A model generated the notes under the pieces. It saw nothing but the letters and a program-made list of their open reading frames with translations. It was not told where the DNA came from and searched no databases. Below, one piece after another: positions 1 to 8,453 of a stretch of 41,445 nucleotides of DNA. A program made the position numbers and the translations under genes. The stretch comes from Pirellulales bacterium (lineage in GTDB: Bacteria; Planctomycetota; Planctomycetia; Pirellulales; JAIMBC01), in the NCBI GenBank assembly GCA_023511675.1, contig JAIMBC010000014.1, positions 1 through 41,445 on the forward strand, written 5' to 3'. How positions within the stretch are numbered: position 1 is the stretch's first letter; each line of letters starts with the position of its first letter.

Positions 1-444
1 GAAGTAGGCATCGCAGCGGGTCTTGGGGTTGGACATCTGGCCGAGCAGGATGCCGCAGCCGTTCTGGACCCAGTCGATCTCGACCCCTTCGCGTTTCTGG
101 AAGTGATGGAGGGTGTCCTCAATGGCCGTCCGCAGCATGGCGCCGCTGAAGAGAACGATGCGCGGCGTCTCGGCCCAGTCGTCCCCATCGACCGGCCGGT
201 AACCCTGCTGGCGGAAGAACTCGGCAACAAGGGACGGGATGCCATCCATGGCCGTTACACCGACCTGCTGATGGCAGAGCGGCACCTGGCCCTGTACCGC
301 GAATTGTGTGCCGCTGCTTCTGATGCCTACGCCAGCGCGGGCGATACGCTTACCCAAAGCGGCGGTGGATGACGAAGAAGGCGCCCGAGCACGCCGCCGT
401 GCACGGCCGCGGCCACGCAGCCTGAGCCGCACACGCCGCCGCAT
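1..444 (-). CDS. ModA-like solute-binding protein, N-terminal part (runs off left edge)
   Basis: The minus strand is open from the window edge up to an ATG at 444. It encodes a stretch typical of molybdate/tungstate-type ABC substrate-binding proteins: IVLFSGAMLRTAIEDTL, then HHFQKREGVEIDW, then NGCGILLGQM and a DAYF end at the window edge. In ModA-like proteins this is the first beta strand and oxyanion-binding loop (S-G-A) of lobe 1. About 60 residues lie before it, including VPLCHQQVGVTAMDGIPS, so the family domain is preceded by an extra segment. No signal peptide is visible after the ATG at 444; the first 25 codons are arginine-rich, so the true start may be further in or in a shifted frame. 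The C-terminal part is outside the window. The family call is by memory of motifs; the transported ion is not determinable. Confidence 0.5.
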   Translation of the reverse strand, partial: MRRRVRLRLRGRGRARRRARAPSSSSTAALGKRIARAGVGIRSSGTQFAVQGQVPLCHQQVGVTAMDGIPSLVAEFFRQQGYRPVDGDDWAETPRIVLFSGAMLRTAIEDTLHHFQKREGVEIDWVQNGCGILLGQMSNPKTRCDAYF

Positions 445-772
445 GATGTGAACACGGATGCCACGCAGCGGATGGATTGCACGTAAGCGGCACACGCCGC
501 GATATGATGGAGATGCGCCGCGAGGGCCGGCTAACGCCTCGGCCGTGCCACCCGGCACCGCACCGCGTCCCCAAGGTGCTTGCCACACTGCTGATGCGGG
601 TAAACTTCCCCCCGCCACTGCACGGCGGCTCCAGCCATGTGCGGCGAGGGAGCAGGCCGTGGATCGGGCTTGATGGCTGAGGTCGGTCCGCTTCCTTGAA
701 ACGAGGTTGAGCGACCTCACATCCCCCGCACTCCCTTTTACCTTGACCAACCGCTGCGATACGATTGGCCGC
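445..772. other. Divergent intergenic region between the ModA-like gene and pyrF
   Basis: This 328-base gap separates two divergently oriented genes and should hold both promoters. I see no convincing coding frame. Two imperfect copies of a short motif (cacacgccg followed by atgatg) lie at about 429-448 and 490-509. No clear -35/-10 pair stands out. Confidence 0.4.
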
Positions 773-1726
773 ATGGATGCTACCAGGGAATTCGCCGCAG
801 CGCTTGCCGCCGCCGTGCGACGCGTTCGCTCTCCCGTGATGGTGGGGCTCGATCCGCAATTTGAGCAACTTCCCGAGGAGTTGCAGGCGGCCGGCCAGGA
901 TTTGGCCGCGCGCGCTACGGCCTGTGAACGCTTTTGCAAACATGTCATCGACGCCACCGCTTCGCTGGTAGCGGCGGTCAAACCGCAGGTAGCCTGCTTT
1001 GAACAACTCGGCCCCGCCGGCATGGCCGCCTTGAAAGCCGTGATCGAACACGCCCATGCTGCTGGGCTGCTGGTGGTCGCCGATGGCAAGCGCAACGACA
1101 TTGGCCACACCGCAGCCGCATACGCCAGGGCATGGCTGGGTCGCAGCAGCCCCTGGGGAGCCGACGCACTCACGGTCAACCCCTATCTGGGCGAGGAGAG
1201 CCTCCAGCCCTTCGTCCAGGCTGCCGTGGCAGCAGGGGCAGGCATCTTTGTGCTGGTGAAAACATCGAATCCCGGCGGCGGCCAGTTCCAGGATCTGGCT
1301 GCCAGCCTCCTCGTTGCAAAGGGGGGGGAGGCCTCGCCAGCGCAGTGCTTGTACGAGCATGTGGCCCAGATGGTGGAGCGGTTGGCGGCGCAGACGGCGG
1401 GGCAAACGGGGTATGGGCAAGTCGGGGCGGTAGTGGGGGCTACCTGGCCGGCGCAGCTTGCGGAGTTGAGAGAGGCCATGCCGCATGCCTGGCTGCTGGT
1501 GCCGGGGTACGGCGGTCAAGGCGCCGGGGCCGCGGACGTGGCGGCAGCCTTCGACGAGCGCGGGCTGGGTGCCCTGATCAATAATGCGCGTGGGCTGATC
1601 TATGCCTTTCGTCAGCGGCCGTACAGTGAGCGATTCGGCCCGGGGCGCTGGGAGCAGGCCATCGAGGCCGCAACGCGAGAGATGATTGCGGCCTTGCGTG
1701 CCAGCACGGCGGCCGGACGATTGTAG
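773..1726 (+). CDS. pyrF: Orotidine 5'-phosphate decarboxylase, type 2
   Basis: This enzyme decarboxylates OMP to UMP, the last step of de novo pyrimidine synthesis in the cytoplasm. The catalytic motif ADGKRNDIG lies near residues 103-111, with the Asp-Lys-Asp set of the family. The protein opens with VMVGLDPQFEQLP and has the late phosphate-binding LVPGYGGQGAG. The length of 317 residues and the sequence style match the longer type-2 (Mycobacterium/planctomycete-like) PyrF rather than the E. coli type of about 245 residues. I chose ATG 773 (MDATREFAAAL) because homologues begin close to it; the frame is open 66 bases further upstream, and no strong Shine-Dalgarno marks either start. Neighbours give no pyrimidine operon; it stands alone. 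Confidence 0.93.
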   Translation: MDATREFAAALAAAVRRVRSPVMVGLDPQFEQLPEELQAAGQDLAARATACERFCKHVIDATASLVAAVKPQVACFEQLGPAGMAALKAVIEHAHAAGLLVVADGKRNDIGHTAAAYARAWLGRSSPWGADALTVNPYLGEESLQPFVQAAVAAGAGIFVLVKTSNPGGGQFQDLAASLLVAKGGEASPAQCLYEHVAQMVERLAAQTAGQTGYGQVGAVVGATWPAQLAELREAMPHAWLLVPGYGGQGAGAADVAAAFDERGLGALINNARGLIYAFRQRPYSERFGPGRWEQAIEAATREMIAALRASTAAGRL

Positions 1727-2147
1727 CCGCCTGCTAGGCTGTTTCCCTGCGTGGTGGAGGCGACGCGTTCCAGGCGATTTCCGGCACGGCCGCGGGGGTC
1801 TAGGCGCGTGTTCTTGGCCCCAGCCGGCCCCCTTTCCGCCGTGCAGCCTGGCCCCCTTTTCGCTGCGCACGGTGTTCCCCTGTTCGCTGCTCATTGCCTG
1901 AAGGAATTGGCGCCAGCGCGGGAGGAGAAATGGCAGGTTCGTTCGAGGGCTGCTAGCAGCGGGGACCTTGCGTGTTAACCGGACGCAAGGTCCAGGCAAA
2001 GTGGGCAAGATCTACCGGTTTCACAGGAGGGTAGATTTCGTCGAAGATTATCGTCTGAAGTGCCGATACTACGTGTGCCGATTTTGCAGGCAGAGCCTGC
2101 GCGATCGACACGAGTTGCGAGGCCTTCGGTAGAGGGGACAACAAACG
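1727..2147. other. Intergenic region upstream of the TolC-family gene, with a short tandem repeat
   Basis: About 420 bases without a credible gene. It includes three imperfect 24-base units at 1826-1849, 1850-1873 and 1874-1897. Each starts with a C-rich run followed by T's and a CGCTGC-like core. Differences between units do not prefer third codon positions, so I do not read it as coding. A promoter for the downstream lipoprotein is expected here. Confidence 0.5.
1826..1897. repeat. Three imperfect 24-bp tandem units
   Basis: Units 1 and 2 agree at 18 of 24 positions, and units 2 and 3 at 17 of 24, with exact 24-base spacing. The repeat lies between pyrF and the TolC-family gene. Function unknown. 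Confidence 0.6.
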
Positions 2148-4640
2148 ATGTGTCGACGAGTCACGTGCTTCGGGCCCCTTGTATGCGGGCTGGTACTGAT
2201 GGCGGGCTGTACACCGAGCCAGCCGCTGTACCTGTTCGAAGACGGCGACTTGTCGCACTACCGGGGCGTGGCGACGGAGATCGAGTACCCCGATGTTGAG
2301 GCTGATACACTGCCGGATACAGCGGGCGCATTGCCGCCTCTCACGTTGGCAGACGCCTCCAAGCTGGAGGTATGGGACCTTTCTCTTGAGGAGGCGTTGC
2401 AGAACGCCCTGGCCAACAGCAAGGTGATGCGCAACCTGGGGGGGGCGACGTTTGTCGCGGGTCTGCCGGCGGTGAATCAGAACCTTTCGCCTACGGGAGA
2501 CATCGGCAGAGCGCCCGCGGCGCTGCCCACGATTTACAACCCGGCAATTACCGAGAGCGATCCACGCTTCGGTACAGAAGGGGCGCTCAGCCAGTTTGAT
2601 GCCCAGCTATCCAGCAGCATCTTCTGGGAGAAGAACGATCGTCCGGTGAACCTGTTCTTTCTCGGTTTCCTGGCGCCGATCCTGGAGCAGGATCTGGCCA
2701 CCTACCGCACGGAGCTGAGCAAAACAGCGGCCACAGGTACGCGGTTCTTCTTGCGCAACAACACCAGTTATGAGTGGAACAACAACCCTTCCAACCGCTT
2801 TCCCAGCTCGTTCAACACAGACATCGAGGCTGAAGTGCGACAGCCCCTGTTGCAAGGAGCCAGCGTCGATTTCAACCGCATTGCGGGGCCCAATGGCGTA
2901 CCGGGGTTTTACAACGGCGTCGCCATTGCACGGATCAACACAGACATCGCCCTGACAGACTTCGAGGCGGGAGTGCGCAACCTGGTCTCGGACGTGGAGC
3001 GTGCATACTGGGATCTGTATTTCAGCTATCGCGCGCTGGACGCTGTGGTGGCTGGACGGGACGCGGCCTTGCAGACCTGGAGGAGGATTTACGCCCTGTA
3101 CGTCACGGGCGCACGTGGCGGTGAGGGAGAGAAAGAGGCGCAAGCCCGCGAGCAGTACTTTCTGTTCCGCGGACAGGTGGAAAACGCCTTGCATAACCTT
3201 TACACGGCCGAGAGCCGTCTGCGCTACATGATGGGTTTGGCCGCCACCGACGGCCGTCTGATCCGTCCTTCGGATGAGCCGACCACGGCCAAGATCGCCT
3301 TCGACTGGAACGAGGTCCACACCGAGTCGCTGGCCCGCAGCGTGGACGTTCGCCGCCAGAAGTGGCAGGTCAAGCAGCGAGAACTGGAACTCACGGCTGC
3401 CAAGAACTTCCTGCTGCCGCGGCTCGACGCGGTCGGCCGCTACCGATGGCGCGGATTCGGAGACGACCTGATCGTGAGCAATGCCCGCAGCGAGCGAGAG
3501 ATTTTCGCCGGGGCATATCAGGAACTCTTCGGTGGCAATTACCAGGAGTGGCAACTCGGCCTGCAACTGAACATCCCCATCGGCTTCCGCCAGCCGCTGG
3601 CGGCGGTGCGCAATGCCCAGTTGCGTCTGGCCCGCGAGCGCGCGCTGTTGCAAGACCTCGAACTCGACCTCTCCCATCAGATGGCCGCTGCCATTCGCGA
3701 TCTGGACCGCCATTACGCTCTGACGCAAACCAACTTCAATCGTCGCGTGGCCGCCCAGCGGCAGGTTGAGGCCGTGCAAGCTGCTTACGAAACCGAAACC
3801 GTCACGCTCGACCTGCTGCTCGATGCCCAGCGGCGGCTCGCTGAAGCCGAGAGCGCCTACTACCGCTCGCTGGTGGACTACAACCTGGCCTTGCTGCAAG
3901 TCCACTTCCGCAAAGGCTCCCTCCTGGAATACAATGGCGTGTACCTGGCTGAGGGTCCGTGGCCCGCCAAGGCATACTTCGATGCCCGCAAGCGAGCGCG
4001 CGAACGCGATGCCGCCATGTACATCAATTACGGCTTCACGCGGCCCGGCGTGTTCAGCCGCGGCCCCGTGCCCCAACATCTGGCTCCGCCCGGCGCTGCC
4101 AGTCGGCAACCCGCTTCCTCGCCCGCTACCGAGCACCAAGGCGAAGAGCTGCCTCAACCCACCCCCGCCGCGCCAGCGGAATCAGACAGCCAACCCGAAC
4201 CCTCCGCGGCCGATGGTGCAGGCCTGTTCGACCGCGGCCGTGCTCCACGTGGCCCAGAAGCCTTCCCCGGCTCCAGCAGCGTCGCAGCCGCAGCAGCCCC
4301 CGCTGACCCCAGCACGCCTGCCCTGCCCCAGCTAGCACAGCCCGCCACCCTGCGCCGTTCGATCACCGGCGTTTTCCCCGCCGCGTACTTGACGGACACG
4401 CCCTCTGCCGGCACATTGAAGCCACCTGCCCCCCAAAAGATGGGGCCGTCCGAACCGTCGGCGGCAAACGCACCTGGCCTTGCGGAAGACGCCAGCCTCT
4501 TCCCCGACCCGTCTGTGCAGCCGGCCGGAGACAAGCTCCCCCGCCGTGTCCGCCAGGCCGCCACAGCCGCCAAGGCCGCGACGCCCCCTCCCCAAGACGG
4601 CTGGAACGCGACCCGCCGACAGTCCCCTGTAGGCCCCTGA
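2148..4640 (+). CDS. TolC/OEP-family outer-membrane lipoprotein with a long disordered C-terminal tail
   Basis: The N-terminus is a lipoprotein signal peptide with lipobox LMAGC (Cys21). Residues of roughly 60-620 resemble outer-membrane efflux proteins: the LSLEEALQNALANS opening, paired long amphipathic helices, a late TVTLDLLLDAQRRLAEAESAY segment and the YNLALLQVHFRKGSLLEYNGV end of the second OEP repeat. Such proteins form trimeric outer-membrane exit ducts for tripartite pumps or type I secretion. From about residue 640 to 830 the protein is rich in Pro, Ala, Ser and Gln and looks disordered; a usual OEP ends near 450-600. No RND, MFP or ABC partner is adjacent, so its inner-membrane partner must lie elsewhere. 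A GAGGGGAC stretch precedes the ATG. Confidence 0.85.
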   Translation: MCRRVTCFGPLVCGLVLMAGCTPSQPLYLFEDGDLSHYRGVATEIEYPDVEADTLPDTAGALPPLTLADASKLEVWDLSLEEALQNALANSKVMRNLGGATFVAGLPAVNQNLSPTGDIGRAPAALPTIYNPAITESDPRFGTEGALSQFDAQLSSSIFWEKNDRPVNLFFLGFLAPILEQDLATYRTELSKTAATGTRFFLRNNTSYEWNNNPSNRFPSSFNTDIEAEVRQPLLQGASVDFNRIAGPNGVPGFYNGVAIARINTDIALTDFEAGVRNLVSDVERAYWDLYFSYRALDAVVAGRDAALQTWRRIYALYVTGARGGEGEKEAQAREQYFLFRGQVENALHNLYTAESRLRYMMGLAATDGRLIRPSDEPTTAKIAFDWNEVHTESLARSVDVRRQKWQVKQRELELTAAKNFLLPRLDAVGRYRWRGFGDDLIVSNARSEREIFAGAYQELFGGNYQEWQLGLQLNIPIGFRQPLAAVRNAQLRLARERALLQDLELDLSHQMAAAIRDLDRHYALTQTNFNRRVAAQRQVEAVQAAYETETVTLDLLLDAQRRLAEAESAYYRSLVDYNLALLQVHFRKGSLLEYNGVYLAEGPWPAKAYFDARKRARERDAAMYINYGFTRPGVFSRGPVPQHLAPPGAASRQPASSPATEHQGEELPQPTPAAPAESDSQPEPSAADGAGLFDRGRAPRGPEAFPGSSSVAAAAAPADPSTPALPQLAQPATLRRSITGVFPAAYLTDTPSAGTLKPPAPQKMGPSEPSAANAPGLAEDASLFPDPSVQPAGDKLPRRVRQAATAAKAATPPPQDGWNATRRQSPVGP

Positions 4641-4847
4641 GCATGTCAGCACGCCCGAATCACGCGGTGGCCCTCCTCTTGCCAGCGGGCACGATCTCTC
4701 CTGCTTCTCAATCATCCCGGCACGTGGTGCACGGGGTGTCTGCTGCCCGCGGCCCTCTGCCTGCGGCTGGCTGCGGGTTATACTTGCGCACGGCCGATGC
4801 CGTGCCTTTGGTCGGCCGCAGGTGAAGCACCGTCAATTGCAGCAGTC

Positions 4848-5336
4848 ATGGAGTTTGCAGGATCCGACCCCATTATCGTGCCCGCGGGCGAGGGGAAAGT
4901 CTTCAACGTGTTCGGGGAAACGATCACGTGCAAGTTATACAGCGAGGACACGGCCGAGGCCTTCACGATGTATGAGGTGGAGACGCCACCCAACGGCGGT
5001 GCTCCCTTGCACCAACACTTGAAGGAAGACGAGACGTGCTTCGTGCTCGAGGGAGAGTACGAGGTGCACTGCGGCAATCGCCGTTTCAAGGTGGCTCCCC
5101 GGATGGTGTTCCTGTTGCCGCGGGACGTCCCCCACACGTTTCGCAACGTGGGCAAGACGGCGGGGCGGATGCTGGTGATCTCCGCACCGGGAGGCGTGGA
5201 GAAGTTCTATGAGGAACTGAGCCAGGCGCCGCCGGAGGCCGTGGCCGATAGCTCGCGGCTCAAGAAGCTGGCACGTCGGCATCACATCGAACTGTTGGGA
5301 CTCTCATCCGCTTCGCCCGGCAAGCCGGTGGGCTAG
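4848..5336 (+). CDS. Single-domain cupin protein
   Basis: A 162-residue protein with one cupin fold. Motif 1 is PLHQHLKEDETCFVLEGEYEV (His, His and Glu metal ligands in the usual G-x5-HxH-x4-E-x6-G spacing); motif 2 contains LLPRDVPHTFRN with the last His. The set could bind a divalent metal. Such proteins range from sugar isomerases to dioxygenases and regulators, so the substrate is unknown. Start ATG 4848 (MEFAGSDPII) puts the conserved domain near the N-terminus; the frame is open 51 bases further up. It is monocistronic in this view, 207 bases behind the TolC-family gene. Confidence 0.85.
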   Translation: MEFAGSDPIIVPAGEGKVFNVFGETITCKLYSEDTAEAFTMYEVETPPNGGAPLHQHLKEDETCFVLEGEYEVHCGNRRFKVAPRMVFLLPRDVPHTFRNVGKTAGRMLVISAPGGVEKFYEELSQAPPEAVADSSRLKKLARRHHIELLGLSSASPGKPVG

Positions 5337-5605
5337 ACAACCGGCCTGTGCAACCAGTGGGGCGCAGCTAGCGGCGGGCGTATCCAAGGGCGCACGAGCA
5401 CGCGCGCCGTGAACATGCGCGGCGAGTTGGAGTAATTCCCGGCAAGAGCGGTCCTTTGCTGCGAAGACCAAGCCGCGTTTCGCTGCGGCCGCTGCGTGTC
5501 AAGCTGTGTCTGCTGCGCCTCAAGCCGTGGCCGCTGTGCTGGGCCCACGGCGCTGCGCGGGGCGCGGCTCTCCCCGACGAGCTGGCGGCGGGGTACCATG
5601 CCGGC

Positions 5606-6820
5606 ATGGCCGCAGATGAGCTTTTGATCCTGGGAGATCTGGTACTGCCCGATCGCGTCGAGCCGCACGGAGCCGTGTTGGTACGAGGCGGGAGGATCGC
5701 GGCCGTGGCAAGTGCAGAAGAACTGTTATCCCAGGCTGGGCCGCACGTGCCACGCCTCGTAGCAGGCGGCTTCGTAGCGCCCGGCTACATCGACCTGCAC
5801 GTCCACGGCGGTGCAGGTGCCGATTTCATGGACGGTACGGCCGAGGCCTTCCGCACGGTGCTGGCGGCACACCTGCGCCACGGTACCACCAGCATCGTCC
5901 CCACCACGACGGCCGCCAGCCAGGAGCGGATCCTGGCCATGTTGCGGCTGTGCCGACAGTTCCAGCAAGCTCCCGCCAAGAATGCGCCCCGTGTGCTGGG
6001 TGCGCACTTCTATGGACCCTACTTCCGCCACGAGGCACGCGGCTGCCACCCCGCAGCGCCCCTCCGCTCGCCGCAGCCCGCCGAGTATGCACAGTACCTG
6101 GCTGAAGCCGACGTGCTGCTGACGGCCACGGTGGCCCCAGAGCTGGATGGCGCCGAGGAGTTTGCACGGGCCTGCCGTGCCCAGGGCATTCGCGTGACCG
6201 TGGGCCATTCGCTGGCCACCTTTGCGCAAATGGCAGCCGCCGTGGAATGGGGCGCACGCCATGTGGACCATCTGTTCTGCGCCATGTCGGACAAAACCCG
6301 CCTGCGGCAAGAGCGGCCTTACCACATGCAGGGCGGCGTGCTCGAGGCCGCGCTCTACTTTGATGAGTTGACCACCGAGGTGATTGCCGACGGCAAGCAC
6401 CTTGGCGCCGAGCTGCTGCTGCTCGCCCTGAAGGTGAAGGGGCCCGACCGCCTGGCGCTGGTGACCGATTGCAATCGCGCGCTGGATATGCCGGAGGGCC
6501 GCTATGTGTTCGGCCCGCTCGATGCCGGCGAAGAGTTCATCCATCGCGACGGGGTGGGCCTCATGCCCGATGGCAAGGCCCTGGCCTCCAGCGTACGCGG
6601 CATGGACCACATGGTGTCCACTTTTGTGGCGCTCACTGGCCGCCCTCTGTGGGAGGCCGTGCGGATGGCCACGCTAACCCCTGCACGCATCGTGGGTTGG
6701 GACGACCGCATCGGCAGTCTACAACCCGGCAAGCTGGCAGACCTGGTGCTGCTGGATCGGCAATTGCAGGTGGAGCGCGTGCTGGTCGGCGGGGTCGAGG
6801 CGTGGTCCGCCGCAGACTGA
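5606..6820 (+). CDS. NagA-like amidohydrolase (putative N-acetylglucosamine-6-phosphate deacetylase) with altered metal site
   Basis: The 404-residue protein has the amidohydrolase layout of NagA: a YIDLHVHGG opening (His65, His67), TVGHS (His201), VDHLFCAM (His222, the NagA THLFNAM region), ADGKHL and the catalytic-Asp motif LVTDC (Asp288). It ends with the family closing motif TLTPARIVGWDDRIGSL and GKLADLVLLD. In canonical NagA the motif GxHLEGP provides a metal-ligand Glu; here it reads GAHFYGPYF (132-140), so Tyr136 stands where Glu is expected. NagA converts GlcNAc-6-P to GlcN-6-P. With this substitution the substrate or the metal use may differ. No nagB or sugar transporter is adjacent. 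Start ATG 5606 chosen from homology of the N-terminus. Confidence 0.8.
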   Translation: MAADELLILGDLVLPDRVEPHGAVLVRGGRIAAVASAEELLSQAGPHVPRLVAGGFVAPGYIDLHVHGGAGADFMDGTAEAFRTVLAAHLRHGTTSIVPTTTAASQERILAMLRLCRQFQQAPAKNAPRVLGAHFYGPYFRHEARGCHPAAPLRSPQPAEYAQYLAEADVLLTATVAPELDGAEEFARACRAQGIRVTVGHSLATFAQMAAAVEWGARHVDHLFCAMSDKTRLRQERPYHMQGGVLEAALYFDELTTEVIADGKHLGAELLLLALKVKGPDRLALVTDCNRALDMPEGRYVFGPLDAGEEFIHRDGVGLMPDGKALASSVRGMDHMVSTFVALTGRPLWEAVRMATLTPARIVGWDDRIGSLQPGKLADLVLLDRQLQVERVLVGGVEAWSAAD

Positions 6821-7138
6821 CGGCTGAGTTTCCTTTCAGGGGCGCACGCACGGCCCCGCCACGCATGTGGAGCAACCGGCGGGCCATCTCCACGACAGCG
6901 GGCAACAGGCGCAAAGCGAGATGCCCCTTGCGCTTACCGCTGCGCGCGTACTGTGGCAGCGTTGGTAAGTACGGAAGGCTGATGCCAAAGCATCAGAGCG
7001 ACTGCTCCCCCCTCGCGGCATGGGATGGCAAACGCACGTCTCTCCCTTGTCGCCGCATGAGTTGACAGCGGTGCCTCCAGCTTGCAAGATGGGCGGCACG
7101 TGTGGCGGAGCAAGCCGCAAGCCGTTAGCCGGCCGGCA
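6821..7138. other. Intergenic region, nothing recognised
   Basis: About 320 bases between the NagA-like gene and the CAP-domain gene. Overlapping open frames have no family signal. Presumably it holds the promoter of the downstream secreted protein; no site could be assigned. Confidence 0.4.
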
Positions 7139-8317
7139 ATGTCTCAGGTGGGTGCAACACTGCGTTCCATTAAATCACCGATCTACTGCGTACTGTCCTG
7201 GGCGCTGCTTGTGGTTTGCGCGTGCCTGGCCATTTGCCGTGTGCGGGCCGGGGAGGCGCCTGCCGAAGGTGGCACATCGGCCAGGACTCCGGGCGGCGAG
7301 CCAAGCGCTGCCGAGCGCCGCCGTCAAATGGCGAAGTTACGCGCCGCCTTGCAGTCGGCAGAGGGCTCGGCGCTCTCCGAGGCCATTGCAGCCTGGCGTG
7401 CCCGCGGCGATACCGAACTGCCGGCCTTAACCAGCGCCCTCCGCCATGCGTTGACGGCGGACGCCAACAAACTAGACAAAACGGCCGCAGGCCTGAAAGT
7501 CGCGCAGCAGGGCGAGCAAATTGAGTCGGCATTCGCCGCACTGCGTGCCCAGATGCGTGCCCGTATTGCCGTCCTGGCGCAGGGGGCCGCGGTAGATGCC
7601 CAGCGTGCCGACTATGAGCAGGCGGCCAAACTGCTGCAACAACTGGTTCCTGTATATAGCCGCAAGCACGAACTCGCCCGTCTGCTGGGCCGCCGCAGCC
7701 TGCTGCTCGACGCCTGGCGCCAGGTAGCACGCCATCCAGAAACACAATTTGGCGAGGCGGCCGAAGAGCGGCTGCGTGCCCGCTGCGTGGCTGCCCTGGG
7801 TAGCGACGAATACGCTGCCCCGCCCTTCGGGCAACACGAGGGGCCGCTGGCAGGAGTGTGGTTCTACCGCGATTGCCGCGCCATCGAGGCCTACAACGCC
7901 GAGGCAGCCCGCAAGGCCGAACTCGCACGCGGGGAGTTGGAGAACATCGCCGCGGTCAACGCCTACCGAGAGACGCTTGGCCTGCTGCCCCTGGAAATCG
8001 ACGTGCGGCTGGTAAAGGCAGCACGCGGCCACTCGCAGGAGATGGCCCGGCTGGGCTACTTTTCTCACGATTCCCCCACTGCCGGCCGCAGCACCTTTAC
8101 CGATCGAATGCGGCTGGAAGGCTACCAGGCCGGAGGGGGAGAGAACATCTTGCAAGGCGCTCAGACGGGCCAGCAAGCGTTCTGGATCTGGTTCGAAAGC
8201 CCCGGGCATCATCGCAACATGGCCGCGGCAGACTTTCAGTCGATCGGTGTGGGGCAGCACGGCGAGCTGTGGACGCAGAACTTCGGCATGGGCGAGCGGG
8301 CCATGCTGGGTGAGTAG
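7139..8317 (+). CDS. Secreted CAP/SCP-domain protein
   Basis: The 392-residue protein begins with a basic segment and a hydrophobic stretch (SWALLVVCACLAICRVRAG), read as a signal peptide. Residues of about 50-250 are helical and charged with no family match I know. The C-terminal part (about 255-390) is a CAP domain: an INE-like entry VNAYRETLGLLPLEID, KAARGHSQEMARLGYFSHDSP, GGGENILQG, WFESPGHHRNM and a late GVGQH. The two His and Glu of the CAP cleft are present. Bacterial CAP proteins are extracellular and their biochemical roles are mostly unknown. ATG 7139 fits the signal peptide; an in-frame TTG lies 57 bases upstream. Confidence 0.85.
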   Translation: MSQVGATLRSIKSPIYCVLSWALLVVCACLAICRVRAGEAPAEGGTSARTPGGEPSAAERRRQMAKLRAALQSAEGSALSEAIAAWRARGDTELPALTSALRHALTADANKLDKTAAGLKVAQQGEQIESAFAALRAQMRARIAVLAQGAAVDAQRADYEQAAKLLQQLVPVYSRKHELARLLGRRSLLLDAWRQVARHPETQFGEAAEERLRARCVAALGSDEYAAPPFGQHEGPLAGVWFYRDCRAIEAYNAEAARKAELARGELENIAAVNAYRETLGLLPLEIDVRLVKAARGHSQEMARLGYFSHDSPTAGRSTFTDRMRLEGYQAGGGENILQGAQTGQQAFWIWFESPGHHRNMAAADFQSIGVGQHGELWTQNFGMGERAMLGE

Positions 8318-8453
8318 CTGGAAGACAGCAGCAGAGCGTGGCGAAGCCGAACAGGGCCCGAGCTGGCAGGCCGCTCCACAAAGCAAATCGAGAACTGCCC
8401 GATTCACCCTGGCTCTTGCAGTAGGCAGCCGCCCACGTTAGCCTTCGCCTTTG

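Noticed and set aside
1-372. Plus-strand frame at the left edge as the real gene
   Set aside because: The minus strand carries a recognisable substrate-binding-protein sequence over the same bases.
350-2008. 552-residue minus-strand open frame opposite pyrF
   Set aside because: It is the reverse shadow of pyrF and flanking DNA; composition is Arg/Pro/Gly/His-rich with no domain.
2607-4157. 516-residue minus-strand open frame inside the TolC-family gene
   Set aside because: Antisense shadow; the plus-strand protein has clear family motifs, while this one has none.
5726-6610. 294-residue minus-strand open frame opposite the NagA-like gene
   Set aside because: Antisense shadow of a gene with recognised amidohydrolase motifs.
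7472-8407. 311-residue minus-strand open frame opposite the CAP-domain gene
   Set aside because: No family signal; the plus-strand CAP motifs explain the region.
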